Assembly: GCF_004349055.1 (NCBI RefSeq)
Contig: NZ_SMKX01000010.1
Coordinates: 1 to 64,000 of the forward strand
DNA length: 64,000 nucleotides
From: Kribbella antibiotica
GTDB lineage: Bacteria; Actinomycetota; Actinomycetes; Propionibacteriales; Kribbellaceae
Reading direction: 5' to 3'
The position numbers were made by a program, and so were the translations under genes. Below the pieces are notes generated by a model. That model did no database searches. It was not told the origin of the DNA and saw nothing but the letters and a program-made list of their open reading frames with translations. This document shows positions 43,933 to 52,344 of this stretch, piece by piece; the first letter of the stretch is position 1; every line of letters begins with the position of its first letter.

Positions 43933-45504
43933 GTGCGGGTTCTTCGTGGTGTCCTCGGCGGTCTGCTCGCCGTGCTCGGTCTGCTCGTCACGATTGTGGG
44001 TGCGGGCGCGGCCTTCTGGCTGATCGGGCCGGACGACACCGTCTACTCCGGCGAGCAGCATCTCGCCGTCCAGGGCCGTGCGCTCGTCACGAGCCCAACA
44101 CTGATCGATCAGCACGGCCCGACGCTCCACGTCCGGGCCCGCTCCCTGGACGGCAAACCGGTCTTCCTCGGCGTGGGACGCAACTTCGATGTTGCGAGCT
44201 ACATCGGGACCTACGCCCACACCTCAGTGGTGCAAGTGAAGTACCCCGTTGCCTTCAGTACCGAAGCTCACACCGGCCCCACGACGCCGCTGCCCGTACC
44301 GGTCGGCCTCGACTGGTGGCTGGCCCAGACCGCCGGCCCCGGCAAGCAGTCCCTCGCCTGGCCGATCCAGGACGGTCCCTATCAAGCCGTCGTGATGCCC
44401 GCGGACGGCGGTTCGCCGGTGGACGTGCAGCTCGAGTTCGGGATCGAGATCCCCCATGCCTTCCTGGCGGCCCTCACAGTGCTGCTGATCGGGCTGGCAT
44501 TGCTCGCGCTGTCCTGGCGGACGCTTCGCCGCAGGCCGCGGGCTGCTCCGGAGGAGGAGGCCGCTCCGAAGCAGCATGTGAAGGCCGGTGCGGCGCTGCC
44601 CATGGTCGCCGTGCTGACACTGGCCACCGGGTGCTCGGGCCTACCCGAGCAGAACACGGTCTCGGCGCTCAGCCGCCCCGCAGTCACCGCCGACACTGCC
44701 AAGCAGATCCTCACCCGGTACGACGAGGTTGCTGCGAAGGCCGCTCGCACCCGCGATCTCAAGTCGATCAGCACGGTCGAGGGTGACACGCGGCTCGATC
44801 AGACCCGAGGGGCGTACCAAGCAGCGACCGCGCAGAATGGCCCGGCCGCACCGCCTGATGTCTTCGCTCAAGCGGTTGTCGCGGCGCCGACGTACGGGAG
44901 TTATCCGATGCTGTTCGCAGCGGCCGGCAAGTCGTTGGGCCTGTGGAATCGTCGTTCCGCCGGTGAACCCTGGCTGCTGGCGTTGGCGGCGCCGGTCGGT
45001 GCCGGCGCGAAAGTCCCGTCGATCGCCGGCGCTCGTGAGGCCAACTCCGATGCGACCGCCGCAACAGCCGCCCGCTTCGCCGAATACGTCAACGAGGGCC
45101 TCAAATCGCCCAAGGCGAAGACGTTCACGATCAGCCCCGAGGTCGCTTCGCTGCTGGCCAACCGCGCCGGTCGCAAGGCCTCGGCAGCTCGCCAGCCGAT
45201 GATTGTCTCGCTCGGTGACCAGTTCTCCGTGACGGCTCGGCCCTCGACGTTGCAGACGACTTCCGGCGAGGCCCTGGCCTTCTTCAACCTCACCGAAAGC
45301 CAGGTCACCGCGACCGACTGCAGCGCGCCGATCCACTGGCGCGAGGGTGCGGAGACACTGTTCAGCCCGGCCTCGCGCGGCTACCGCTGCGGCCTGACCG
45401 CCTCCACCCTGCACTCGGTCGTGTTGGCGATACCCGCCAAGGGCAAAGGCAACCCACGAGTGGTTGCCTTCACCTCTCAGGTACTCAAGGCCGGCGGGTA
45501 CTAG
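43933..45504 (+). CDS. Unrecognised membrane protein/lipoprotein fusion, tandem copy 2
   Basis: 523-residue paralogue of the preceding gene with the same architecture: N-terminal helix, IGPDDTVYSGEQHL, VGVGRNFDVASYIG, QSLAWPIQDGPYQAVVMPAD, second helix, charged linker, then VLTLATGCSGL. GTG 43933 is chosen because it aligns with the GTG of copy 1 and again puts the lipobox-like Cys at residue 234; here the -3 position is Ala, a weaker lipobox. External domains have diverged strongly. It shares the bases CTAG with the stop of the convergent oxidoreductase gene. Confidence 0.75.
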   Translation: MRVLRGVLGGLLAVLGLLVTIVGAGAAFWLIGPDDTVYSGEQHLAVQGRALVTSPTLIDQHGPTLHVRARSLDGKPVFLGVGRNFDVASYIGTYAHTSVVQVKYPVAFSTEAHTGPTTPLPVPVGLDWWLAQTAGPGKQSLAWPIQDGPYQAVVMPADGGSPVDVQLEFGIEIPHAFLAALTVLLIGLALLALSWRTLRRRPRAAPEEEAAPKQHVKAGAALPMVAVLTLATGCSGLPEQNTVSALSRPAVTADTAKQILTRYDEVAAKAARTRDLKSISTVEGDTRLDQTRGAYQAATAQNGPAAPPDVFAQAVVAAPTYGSYPMLFAAAGKSLGLWNRRSAGEPWLLALAAPVGAGAKVPSIAGAREANSDATAATAARFAEYVNEGLKSPKAKTFTISPEVASLLANRAGRKASAARQPMIVSLGDQFSVTARPSTLQTTSGEALAFFNLTESQVTATDCSAPIHWREGAETLFSPASRGYRCGLTASTLHSVVLAIPAKGKGNPRVVAFTSQVLKAGGY

Positions 45505-46556
45505 TGGGTGATCTTCACCTCTGATCCCGTCGACGCGGACTCATAAATGGCCGTCAGCATGCGAGCCATCTCAAGACCGTGTTCGGCGGGGGCGTCGGCC
45601 GCGATCTCGCCGCGGCAGACGCTCAGGAAGTGCTCGATCTCGTTGGCGAAGCCGACGGTGAAGTCGAAGCCCAGTGAGTCGATCTGGGGCTCGATGTGGA
45701 GCACGGTGTCGTGGCGTTCGGTGACCATGTGCAGGGCCGGCTCGATCTCGACGCCGCCCTTCTCCCCGAACAGCTGGACGGCTGTCTCGTTGCGGGTGTG
45801 CAGCGAGTACGAGACGTCGACGTTCAGGATGGCGCCGCCTTCGAAGCGGATCTGCGCGGTGGCGTAGTCCTCGACGTTGTTGACGCGGGTCTCGGAGGAG
45901 GCCCGGTAGCGCGACAGGTGCTGGATGTTGTCGCGGGCACCGATCGGGTTGAAGCTCGCGCCGGAGACCGACACGGCCTTCGGCTGACCCATCAGGTACC
46001 AGCACAGGTCGACGACGTGGACGCCGAGATCGATCAGCGGTCCGCCGCCGGCGACGTCCTTGTCGCCGAACCAGCCGCCGGGGTTGCCGGCGTTGCGCAG
46101 GATCGTGGTCCGGGCGGCGTAGATCTTGCCGAACTCGTCCTCGTCGAGGAACCGTTTGGCGACGAGCGCGTTCGGGGCGTAGCGGCGTACGTAGCCGATC
46201 TGCAGTGACTTGCCGGTCTCCTTGGTGGCCTTGACCAGTGCCTCGGCCTCGGCGACCGAGACGCTCATCGGCTTCTCGAGCAGCACGTTCTTGCCGGCCC
46301 GCAGGGCGTCCTCGGCGATCTCGGCGTGCTTGTTGTTCGGGACGCAGATGCTGACGGCATCGATCTCGGAGTCGGACAGGATCTCGGCGCGGTCGCCGGT
46401 CACCCGGGCCACACCGAACTGCTCACCGCGCTGCTTGACCCGCTCGATGTCGATGTCGCACAGCGCCACCACCTCGGCGCCCGGGTTCGCCTGGTACGCC
46501 TTGATGTGTTCCTGCGCGATCGTGCCGACACCGATCACGGCGATCTTGATGGTCAT
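45501..46556 (-). CDS. Gfo/Idh/MocA-family oxidoreductase
   Basis: 351-residue NAD(P)-dependent sugar or inositol dehydrogenase. Rossmann motif VIGVGTIAQEHI at the N-terminus; EKPMSVSVAEA is the family EKP motif with the catalytic Lys; GGPLIDLGVHVVDLCWYLMG gives the D-x3-H substrate site. Encoded third after a ROK regulator and a TIM-barrel isomerase, one base after the latter. This set is typical of catabolism via keto-sugars or inositol derivatives. Exact substrate unknown. Confidence 0.92.
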   Translation of the reverse strand: MTIKIAVIGVGTIAQEHIKAYQANPGAEVVALCDIDIERVKQRGEQFGVARVTGDRAEILSDSEIDAVSICVPNNKHAEIAEDALRAGKNVLLEKPMSVSVAEAEALVKATKETGKSLQIGYVRRYAPNALVAKRFLDEDEFGKIYAARTTILRNAGNPGGWFGDKDVAGGGPLIDLGVHVVDLCWYLMGQPKAVSVSGASFNPIGARDNIQHLSRYRASSETRVNNVEDYATAQIRFEGGAILNVDVSYSLHTRNETAVQLFGEKGGVEIEPALHMVTERHDTVLHIEPQIDSLGFDFTVGFANEIEHFLSVCRGEIAADAPAEHGLEMARMLTAIYESASTGSEVKITH

Positions 46557-46557
46557 G

Positions 46558-47400
46558 TCAGGCTCCTTCGGCCAGGGCGAGTACGTTCTTCAGGCCGAGC
46601 TCGACCGCGCCGGGAGCGGCTTCGAGGCCCTCGAACTCCAGCGTGACAGGCAGGTCGGGCTTGGTCTGGACGAGCGCGAGCAGCGCCCGCAGGTCCAGGT
46701 CGCCGTGACCGGGGATCGTGCCGACCAGGTACTCCCCCGCCAGCGTCTTCAGCCAGCCGCCGCCCGGGACAGAGCGCCGTACGTGGAAGTCCTTGACGTG
46801 GGCGGCGGCCGCGACGTCGAGCAGGCCGGCGACCGTGCGGCCGGGGACCTCGCCGACGCACAGGCCGTTGCCGAGGTCGAGGGTGACGCGGAAGTTCTCC
46901 CGGTCGACGGCGTGGACGAGCCGGGCGACGCGCTCGCTGCCGTTCATCGACATGCCATGGTTCTCGACGGTTGTGGTGATGCCGAGCTCGGCGGCGTGGT
47001 CGGCGAGCACCTGGGCGCCGGCGACCAGGTCGGGGAAGACCTGCTCGAACTCGCCCTGGTTCGCCTCGCGCCAGCCCCACGGCAGGACGTCGTGGCGGAA
47101 CAGGCGCGCGCCGAGGCGGTGGCCGACGTCGATGTGGCGGCGAACGCGGTCGAGCTCCTTGGCGTCGCCGCCGCGCAGGTCGGCGCCGATCAGGTAGTTC
47201 AGGATCGGTACGCCGCGGTCGGAGGCGGCCTTGACGACGGTCTCGACGAGTTTGTCGTCCTCGAGCAGGTCGTCACCGAGGGCGGCGATCTCCAGGTGCT
47301 CGGCGGGTGAGTCGGCCACCCAGTCGATGACCCCGACCAGGTCCATCTCGCCGCTGGCAATGAGCTTTTGGAAGCTGTACGAACTGACGCCCAGTTTCAC
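46558..47400 (-). CDS. Sugar phosphate isomerase/epimerase (AP endonuclease 2-type TIM barrel)
   Basis: 280-residue TIM-barrel protein, MKLGVSSYSFQKLI at the start. Candidate metal ligands lie in TTVENHG (Glu, His), VTLDLGNG (Asp), HVKDFHV (His) and LEFEG (Glu), as in xylose-isomerase-like enzymes and inosose dehydratases. It overlaps the ROK gene by 4 bases and precedes the Gfo/Idh gene by one, so the two enzymes are made together and probably act in sequence on the same sugar. Confidence 0.88.
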   Translation of the reverse strand: MKLGVSSYSFQKLIASGEMDLVGVIDWVADSPAEHLEIAALGDDLLEDDKLVETVVKAASDRGVPILNYLIGADLRGGDAKELDRVRRHIDVGHRLGARLFRHDVLPWGWREANQGEFEQVFPDLVAGAQVLADHAAELGITTTVENHGMSMNGSERVARLVHAVDRENFRVTLDLGNGLCVGEVPGRTVAGLLDVAAAAHVKDFHVRRSVPGGGWLKTLAGEYLVGTIPGHGDLDLRALLALVQTKPDLPVTLEFEGLEAAPGAVELGLKNVLALAEGA

Positions 47401-48557
47401 TGGTAGTTCCTTTCATCGTCCTGCGTGAGCTTGTTCCACGGACTCGGGTAGTTCAGTACGCCGTAGATGTCGGAGCCGAAGCGGTCGAAGGCATGACCGG
47501 CGGCTCCCAGCACCGCTGCCTCACGGCCCAAGGCGGCGGCGACGAACGGTGGTCGCTCCGGAACGACGAGTTCCTTCGCGACGGCTGCTTCCAGCGGGCC
47601 GAGCAGCGTCGCGCTCTCGGCGGCACCGCCGCAGCGCACGACGACGACATCGGGGTCGACGACTAGCAGTACGGTCGCGATCCGGCCGGCGATCTGCCCG
47701 CAGAAATCCTTGATCTCGGCCTTGGCGCCGGCGTCACCGGCGGCGGCCGCCTGAAGCACGGCCTCTCCGGTCGGTCGTGACGTCCAGACGAGTTGGCCGC
47801 GCTCGGCATTCCGGGTCCAGCGCATGCCACGCTGGGCGCCGAGCTCGCCGGCCAGGCGGTGGCGTCCTTGCCGGATCTCCTCGTCGAGGACGATCGACAG
47901 CGACAGCCGGTTACCGACCTGCAGGTAGAGAACGTCGGAATGCCCGCGGCCCGCCCCACCACGCTGCTCGGCCAGGGCGGCGAGCTTGATGTCGTTGTCG
48001 ACGGTCACCAGGCACTCGAGCTCGGCGGCGACGATCTCCGCGACCGGCTCACCGACGACCTCAGGCAGGACCAGGCTTGCTCGCAGTCGACCACTCTCTT
48101 CGACCACACCCGGTACGGCGACACCGACGGCGCGCAGCCGTTCCAGATCGGTCCCGGCGGCCTTGGCCGCAGCCTCGACCGCGGCGCGCACCACGTCGCC
48201 GACGACTCGGCCTTCGCGGCCAAGCTCGGCGTACCCGAGTCTGTCGCCGGCCAGATCGCAGAGCACTGCCCGCACGCCGCGGGGACCGATGTCGACGCCC
48301 GCGACGAGTCCGGTCTCGCGGACGAACCGGAACGAGCGCGCTGGCCGTCCAGGCCCGGCCGAGGCTGCATTGCTGGGCTCCACCAGACCGGCCGCGACGA
48401 GATCATCCAGTACGGCGTGCACGGTCGGACGCGACAGCCCGGTCTCGGCGCTGATGACGCCGACCGTCTGCGCGACCCCGGCCTCGGCCAGGAACCGCAG
48501 ACACGCGACTTGGTTCGCCGACCGCTCGGCATGAGCAGTCCCTGGTGCAGTCTCCAT
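47397..48557 (-). CDS. ROK-family transcriptional regulator
   Basis: 386-residue sugar-responsive repressor. N-terminal winged helix (GVISAETGLSRPTVHAVLDD) followed by a ROK kinase-like domain (VAGVDIGPRGVRAVLCDL, AVGVAVPGVVE, VTVDNDIKLAALAE). The ROK zinc motif CxCGxxGC is not visible, and the GAQRGMRW region replaces it, as in some divergent members. First gene of the sugar-oxidation operon and so probably autoregulatory. Start set at ATG 48557; an upstream TTG is possible. Confidence 0.87.
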   Translation of the reverse strand: METAPGTAHAERSANQVACLRFLAEAGVAQTVGVISAETGLSRPTVHAVLDDLVAAGLVEPSNAASAGPGRPARSFRFVRETGLVAGVDIGPRGVRAVLCDLAGDRLGYAELGREGRVVGDVVRAAVEAAAKAAGTDLERLRAVGVAVPGVVEESGRLRASLVLPEVVGEPVAEIVAAELECLVTVDNDIKLAALAEQRGGAGRGHSDVLYLQVGNRLSLSIVLDEEIRQGRHRLAGELGAQRGMRWTRNAERGQLVWTSRPTGEAVLQAAAAGDAGAKAEIKDFCGQIAGRIATVLLVVDPDVVVVRCGGAAESATLLGPLEAAVAKELVVPERPPFVAAALGREAAVLGAAGHAFDRFGSDIYGVLNYPSPWNKLTQDDERNYQ

Positions 48558-48600
48558 CGACCCCAACCAATTATCCAACCGGCTTTAATAAACACGCTAG
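48558..48600 (-). promoter_or_regulatory. Promoter/operator region of the ROK operon
   Basis: An AT-rich island in GC-rich DNA with the palindrome TTTAATAAA (48584-48592) and a repeated GGTTGG word on the minus strand separated by ATAATT. The position fits an operator for the ROK protein. Confidence 0.4.
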
Positions 48601-48754
48601 TCGACGACCGCTGGTCCTGACAAGGGAATGATTCGGGCTCGCGCTGCGTACCCGGCGCCGTACGGAGGGGCAGCGAATTCCGGGCTAGCCCGAGTGGTGA
48701 CGATCAGTTACCGGTTTCGTGCAGCTATTGGGCCGCGGCACACGTCTCCCCGGC

Positions 48755-51346
48755 ATGAGCGCACTCCTGTTCCGGTTCCGGAGCCACTGGCCGTCGCTCC
48801 TGGCCGGGGTGGCTTCGGCGGCGATGTTCGTTGCTGCGGGCATCGTTCGTGGCACGTTCCCGTTCGGGGAGCGCACCCGCAACGTCTACGACCTCGGCAA
48901 TCAATTCATCCCGATGGCGGCTTATCTGCGCGATGTGGTGACCGGCCGCGGCAACGGTGACCTGATCTTCAACTGGCAGAGCGGCTTCGGGACGCCGTTC
49001 GTCGGTGACTTCATGGCCTATGTCGGATCGTCGCTGTCCTGGATCGCCTTGATCCTCCCGCGCGCGCAGATCGACCTTGCGCTGTACCTGATCGCGGTCG
49101 CCGCGATGGGGCTCGCGGCCGGCGCCATGACGGCGTACCTGCGGATGCTGCGGCCGAGCGGTCCGGTGTGGGTCGCGATCACGGCAGGGGCGTCGTACGG
49201 CGCTTGTGCGTGGGCCGTCGGCGAGGGCGCATACATGACGCTGTGGTTGAGCGGGCTGATCGCGTTCCCGCTGATCTGTCTGCTGTGCGAGTGGACGCTG
49301 CAGCGCAGGTCGGTGCTGGCGACGGTGGTCACTCCGCTGGTCGTCGCGCTGCTGTGGACCTCGCACTTCTACACGGTCTATATGGCGACGATCGCTGCGG
49401 GGATTGTGACGCTCGCCCGCGTGCTCGCGGGAGAAGAGGCTTGGCGCTGGCGACTGACCGGCGGGCTGCGGTGTGCGCTGGCGGTTGCCCTGGGCATCGG
49501 GCTGACCGCGCCGCTGCTGATCCCGACGTTCCCGCTGGTCAAGGCGGCAACACCGAGCCCGGATCGGGAGTTTCACCCGCTCGGGGCGGAGCAGTTTCTC
49601 GCGCGGCTGCTGTCCGGTACGTCGGGACTCGGGTATGCACCGGCGTTGACGGTCGGGACGCTGATGCTCCTCCTCGCCTTGACCTTCCCGCTGAATCGCC
49701 GGATCCCGCTGCGGCAGCGAGTGGTGTGGACGGTGCTGGTGGTGCTGACGGCCTCCACTCTGCAGATCCCGTTCACGCATCGGGTCTGGCATGGGTTTGA
49801 CACCCCGGACGGGAATGCGTTCCGGCAGGCTTTCGTGATCGCGGGGATGCTCGTCATCCTTGGGTGGCTGTCGGCCAGTGCGGGGTTGGGCTCGGTGGTC
49901 ACGCTGGTGCTGCCGATGGCGCTGATGCTCGGGCTGGTCACATGGACGTGGGACATCGAGTACTCGACGCCGGTGACGCATGTCGCCGTACCGATCCTGT
50001 TGTGTCTGGCTGGGCTGGCGTGGCTGGTGACGCAACGGCGGGTGCCGCGGTGGCTGCGCCGGGGCACGGTGGCTGTTCTGATCGGCGCCGTGCTGGTTGA
50101 GGGGACGCTCACGGCGGCCGTCCTCGACCGCACGAACCTACTCGGCAGGACGCGGCCCTGGGGTGTGGAGCACGCCGTGGCGCGGGAGCTGGTGGAGTCT
50201 GTGAACGACTGGCCGCGGCATCGGACCGCACCTGGTGCGCTGACGACCCAGAACGATCCGATGCTGATTGGTGGGCAGGGTCCGCAGCACTACTCCAGCA
50301 CCATCCCGTACCGCACGACCCAGGTTCTGGAGGCGCTGGGTTTCGGGTACGCCGCCTACGGGCGCGCGCTCGAGGATCCGGAGAACCCAGTGGTGGACGC
50401 GATCTTCGCCATCCACGCTCGGGTCGGCCGCGGTCCTGTGCTGGTGAAGAACGCGAATGTCGCTCCCCTGGTCACGCTGCGGCCGGCCAAGCTCTGGCAG
50501 TCGCCGGACCCCGGGCCCTTCGGAGCGCAGGAGACCGCTCTCGGCGCTGACGTCTACACCATGACCAAGCTTGTCCACAGCAACGGATCCACCGCTTCGG
50601 TCTCGATCCGCGACGGCGTAGTGCGGATGCTGCCACCGGCCGACCGGAGGGGGCCCAGTGAGGTGCACCTGGTCACGCACTGCCGGCCGGGCAGCTACGC
50701 CTACCTCGTGGCCCCTGACTTCCCAGGGAACGCGCTGGTGGACGGCGTCTGGCGTCCCATTTCAGGCGGCAAGCGGCCAGGCATCTACAGCGGCGCCGCA
50801 ATGCGCCGGGTCGGCACGGCCGATGCGAACGGACTGGTCCGAGTGACGCTCCAGCTCACCGAGCCGGGCCGGCTGCCATCAGACACCGTCGGCTGCTTGG
50901 ACCGCGGGCGGCTGGAGTCTGCGGTCGCCGGGCTGACCGCTGCGACCGACATCAGGGTCAGTGGCCACAAGCTCACGGCGCATCTCCCGTCCGGACCAGC
51001 CGCAACTGCGGTTGTCGGTGTCGTGGGCATCGATGGCTGGGTGTGCTCAGTCGACGGCTCCCCGGCAGAGCTTCGCTCCGATGCGGCCGGCCTCGTCGCC
51101 GTCCCGATCCGAGCTGGCGCCTCGGAGCTCGCGTGCAGCTACCAACTCCCCGGTGGCCGCACGGGCCTCGCGGTCGGGGCGGGCGCCGTACTGGGGCTGC
51201 TTCTGTTGATCGCCCTGGTCGCGTGGCGGCGCCGGCCGCGGTCAGGCGACGAGCTTGGCGAGTTCAGCGAAGGTGTTGACGGTGTCGCCGGGCCAGGCGG
51301 GGTGGCTGTTGGAATGCTCAAGGGTACGGATCGCGTGCATGCCTAG
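48755..51346 (+). CDS. YfhO-like multi-pass membrane protein
   Basis: 863-residue membrane protein with about 12 helices in the first ~480 residues and a large C-terminal external beta-rich domain, closed by one last helix (TGLAVGAGAVLGLLLLIALVAW). The order GTFPFGERTRNVYDLGNQFI, then FNWQSGFGTPFVGDFMAYVGS, is the YfhO signature; the fold is a GT-C glycosyltransferase-like one. In Gram-positives YfhO proteins modify lipoteichoic acid with sugar; here some cell-envelope glycosylation is likely. No good Shine-Dalgarno at this ATG. The 3' end overlaps the HAD gene by 105 bases. Confidence 0.83.
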   Translation: MSALLFRFRSHWPSLLAGVASAAMFVAAGIVRGTFPFGERTRNVYDLGNQFIPMAAYLRDVVTGRGNGDLIFNWQSGFGTPFVGDFMAYVGSSLSWIALILPRAQIDLALYLIAVAAMGLAAGAMTAYLRMLRPSGPVWVAITAGASYGACAWAVGEGAYMTLWLSGLIAFPLICLLCEWTLQRRSVLATVVTPLVVALLWTSHFYTVYMATIAAGIVTLARVLAGEEAWRWRLTGGLRCALAVALGIGLTAPLLIPTFPLVKAATPSPDREFHPLGAEQFLARLLSGTSGLGYAPALTVGTLMLLLALTFPLNRRIPLRQRVVWTVLVVLTASTLQIPFTHRVWHGFDTPDGNAFRQAFVIAGMLVILGWLSASAGLGSVVTLVLPMALMLGLVTWTWDIEYSTPVTHVAVPILLCLAGLAWLVTQRRVPRWLRRGTVAVLIGAVLVEGTLTAAVLDRTNLLGRTRPWGVEHAVARELVESVNDWPRHRTAPGALTTQNDPMLIGGQGPQHYSSTIPYRTTQVLEALGFGYAAYGRALEDPENPVVDAIFAIHARVGRGPVLVKNANVAPLVTLRPAKLWQSPDPGPFGAQETALGADVYTMTKLVHSNGSTASVSIRDGVVRMLPPADRRGPSEVHLVTHCRPGSYAYLVAPDFPGNALVDGVWRPISGGKRPGIYSGAAMRRVGTADANGLVRVTLQLTEPGRLPSDTVGCLDRGRLESAVAGLTAATDIRVSGHKLTAHLPSGPAATAVVGVVGIDGWVCSVDGSPAELRSDAAGLVAVPIRAGASELACSYQLPGGRTGLAVGAGAVLGLLLLIALVAWRRRPRSGDELGEFSEGVDGVAGPGGVAVGMLKGTDRVHA

Positions 51347-51904
51347 CGAGGCTGCGGCGGGGAGTTCGTTGTCGTTGCCGTCGCCGATGTAGACGCACTC
51401 GGCGGGGGTGACGCCGAGGGCGCCGCAGGCGGCCAGGTAGATGGCGGGCTCGGGTTTGGCGACGCCGAGCTCGGACGAGAACGCCGTGGTGTCGAAGTAC
51501 GGCGACAGAGGGCTGTCGCGCCACTGGAGCTGGGTTTCGGTGGTGATGTTGCTGACCAGGCCGATCCGCCAGCCGTCAGCGCGGAGCTTGGCCAGGGTGC
51601 CGAGCGTTGCCGAAGGCGGCGCTTGCATCAGTCGGCGGGTCAGGCTGCGGCGAAGGTTGGTTGCCTCCAGCACCTGCTCGTCCGTCGGCTCACCGCCGGA
51701 GCGCTCCGCGATCACGCGGACAGTCGTCTCCAGATCGCCGTACACGCCGGTGAACCGCTCGTAAGCAGCCGCATCGAACTCCCGCACGAACCTGGCGGTG
51801 TCGACCCCGAGCAGCCGTGCCATCGCCTCGTTCAGCACACCCCGCTCGGCGTCCCCACCCGGAATCAACGTGCTGAACAGATCACTCAAAAGCACTCGAC
51901 GCAT
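51242..51904 (-). CDS. HAD-superfamily hydrolase (HAD-IA)
   Basis: 220-residue phosphatase-like protein. Motif I appears as LLSDLFSTLIPGG (first Asp present, the second acidic residue replaced by Ser). LVSNITTE is motif II, K in GVAKPEPAIY motif III, and YIGDGNDNELPAA motif IV. Loss of the DxD second Asp may change activity to non-phosphatase chemistry. Convergent with, and overlapping, the YfhO-like gene. Substrate unknown. Confidence 0.82.
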   Translation of the reverse strand: MRRVLLSDLFSTLIPGGDAERGVLNEAMARLLGVDTARFVREFDAAAYERFTGVYGDLETTVRVIAERSGGEPTDEQVLEATNLRRSLTRRLMQAPPSATLGTLAKLRADGWRIGLVSNITTETQLQWRDSPLSPYFDTTAFSSELGVAKPEPAIYLAACGALGVTPAECVYIGDGNDNELPAAASLGMHAIRTLEHSNSHPAWPGDTVNTFAELAKLVA

Positions 51905-52000
51905 CCCAAGACCCTACGTCGCCCGGTCACGGCAAGCGCAGGAAAAGGCCCGGCGTGGACGGTGACCCATCCCGTCCCGTTCCGCCTAACGTCCGAACGA

Positions 52001-52024
52001 CCGGAGGCAGGGTCTCCGGTTTTT
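52001..52024 (+). terminator. Orphan plus-strand rho-independent terminator
   Basis: CCGGAG and CTCCGG pair around a 7-base loop and run straight into five T. The nearest plus-strand gene upstream ends 655 bases earlier, so it may end the YfhO-like transcript antisense to the HAD gene, or an unannotated small RNA. Confidence 0.65.
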
Positions 52025-52056
52025 CGGACATTACGAAGTCTCGTACGCACGGGAAC

Positions 52057-52230
52057 CTTTGGGGGCGCAGCGGATCTTTGGGCACGCAGCGCGTCTTTGG
52101 GTAGCCACCAACCACGCAGGGCGCTCAGAAATGGTTGGTGGGTTCTCAAAGTGGGGGTTCGTGCACAAGGAGCAGCCAACCCACCTTTGGCGCGTTTGGG
52201 CGAGTGGGAATGGCCGGTGGGTGCTCAAGG
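52057..52230. repeat. Short tandem and direct repeats
   Basis: Two abutting 19-bp units, CTTTGGGGGCGCAGCGGAT and CTTTGGGCACGCAGCGCGT, with a third partial at 52095. Then a 22-bp direct repeat beginning AATGG at 52130-52151 and 52209-52230 (18 of 22 identical). GGTGGGTT (52137-52144) and AACCCACC (52178-52185) also form an inverted pair like that at 17872-17912. Confidence 0.55.
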
Positions 52231-52332
52231 CACCGCCGTACGGCGGGCCCGCCTAAACCGGTTTGGGGATTCCTCGGCCCCGGAATCGGTCGGCGCTGCT
52301 CCCCGAACCCGCTGTTGCGGGGGCCTCGCCGG

Positions 52333-52338
52333 TAGCCT
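52333..52338 (+). promoter_or_regulatory. -10 box TAGCCT of a leaderless gene
   Basis: TAGCCT ends 6 bases before the GTG at 52345, leaving no room for a ribosome-binding site. Confidence 0.45.
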
Positions 52339-52344
52339 CGCGCT

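Larger units (their letters stand above)
51905..52344. other. 440-base intergenic region, repeat-rich
   Basis: Between the HAD and APH-like genes. Contains a plus-strand terminator at 52001-52024, the repeats at 52057-52230 and a -10 box at 52333. The short frames across it do not look coding. Confidence 0.55.

Noticed and set aside
52057..52094. CRISPR-like array
   Set aside because: The 19-bp units abut without spacers and there are only two full copies; no cas genes in the window.
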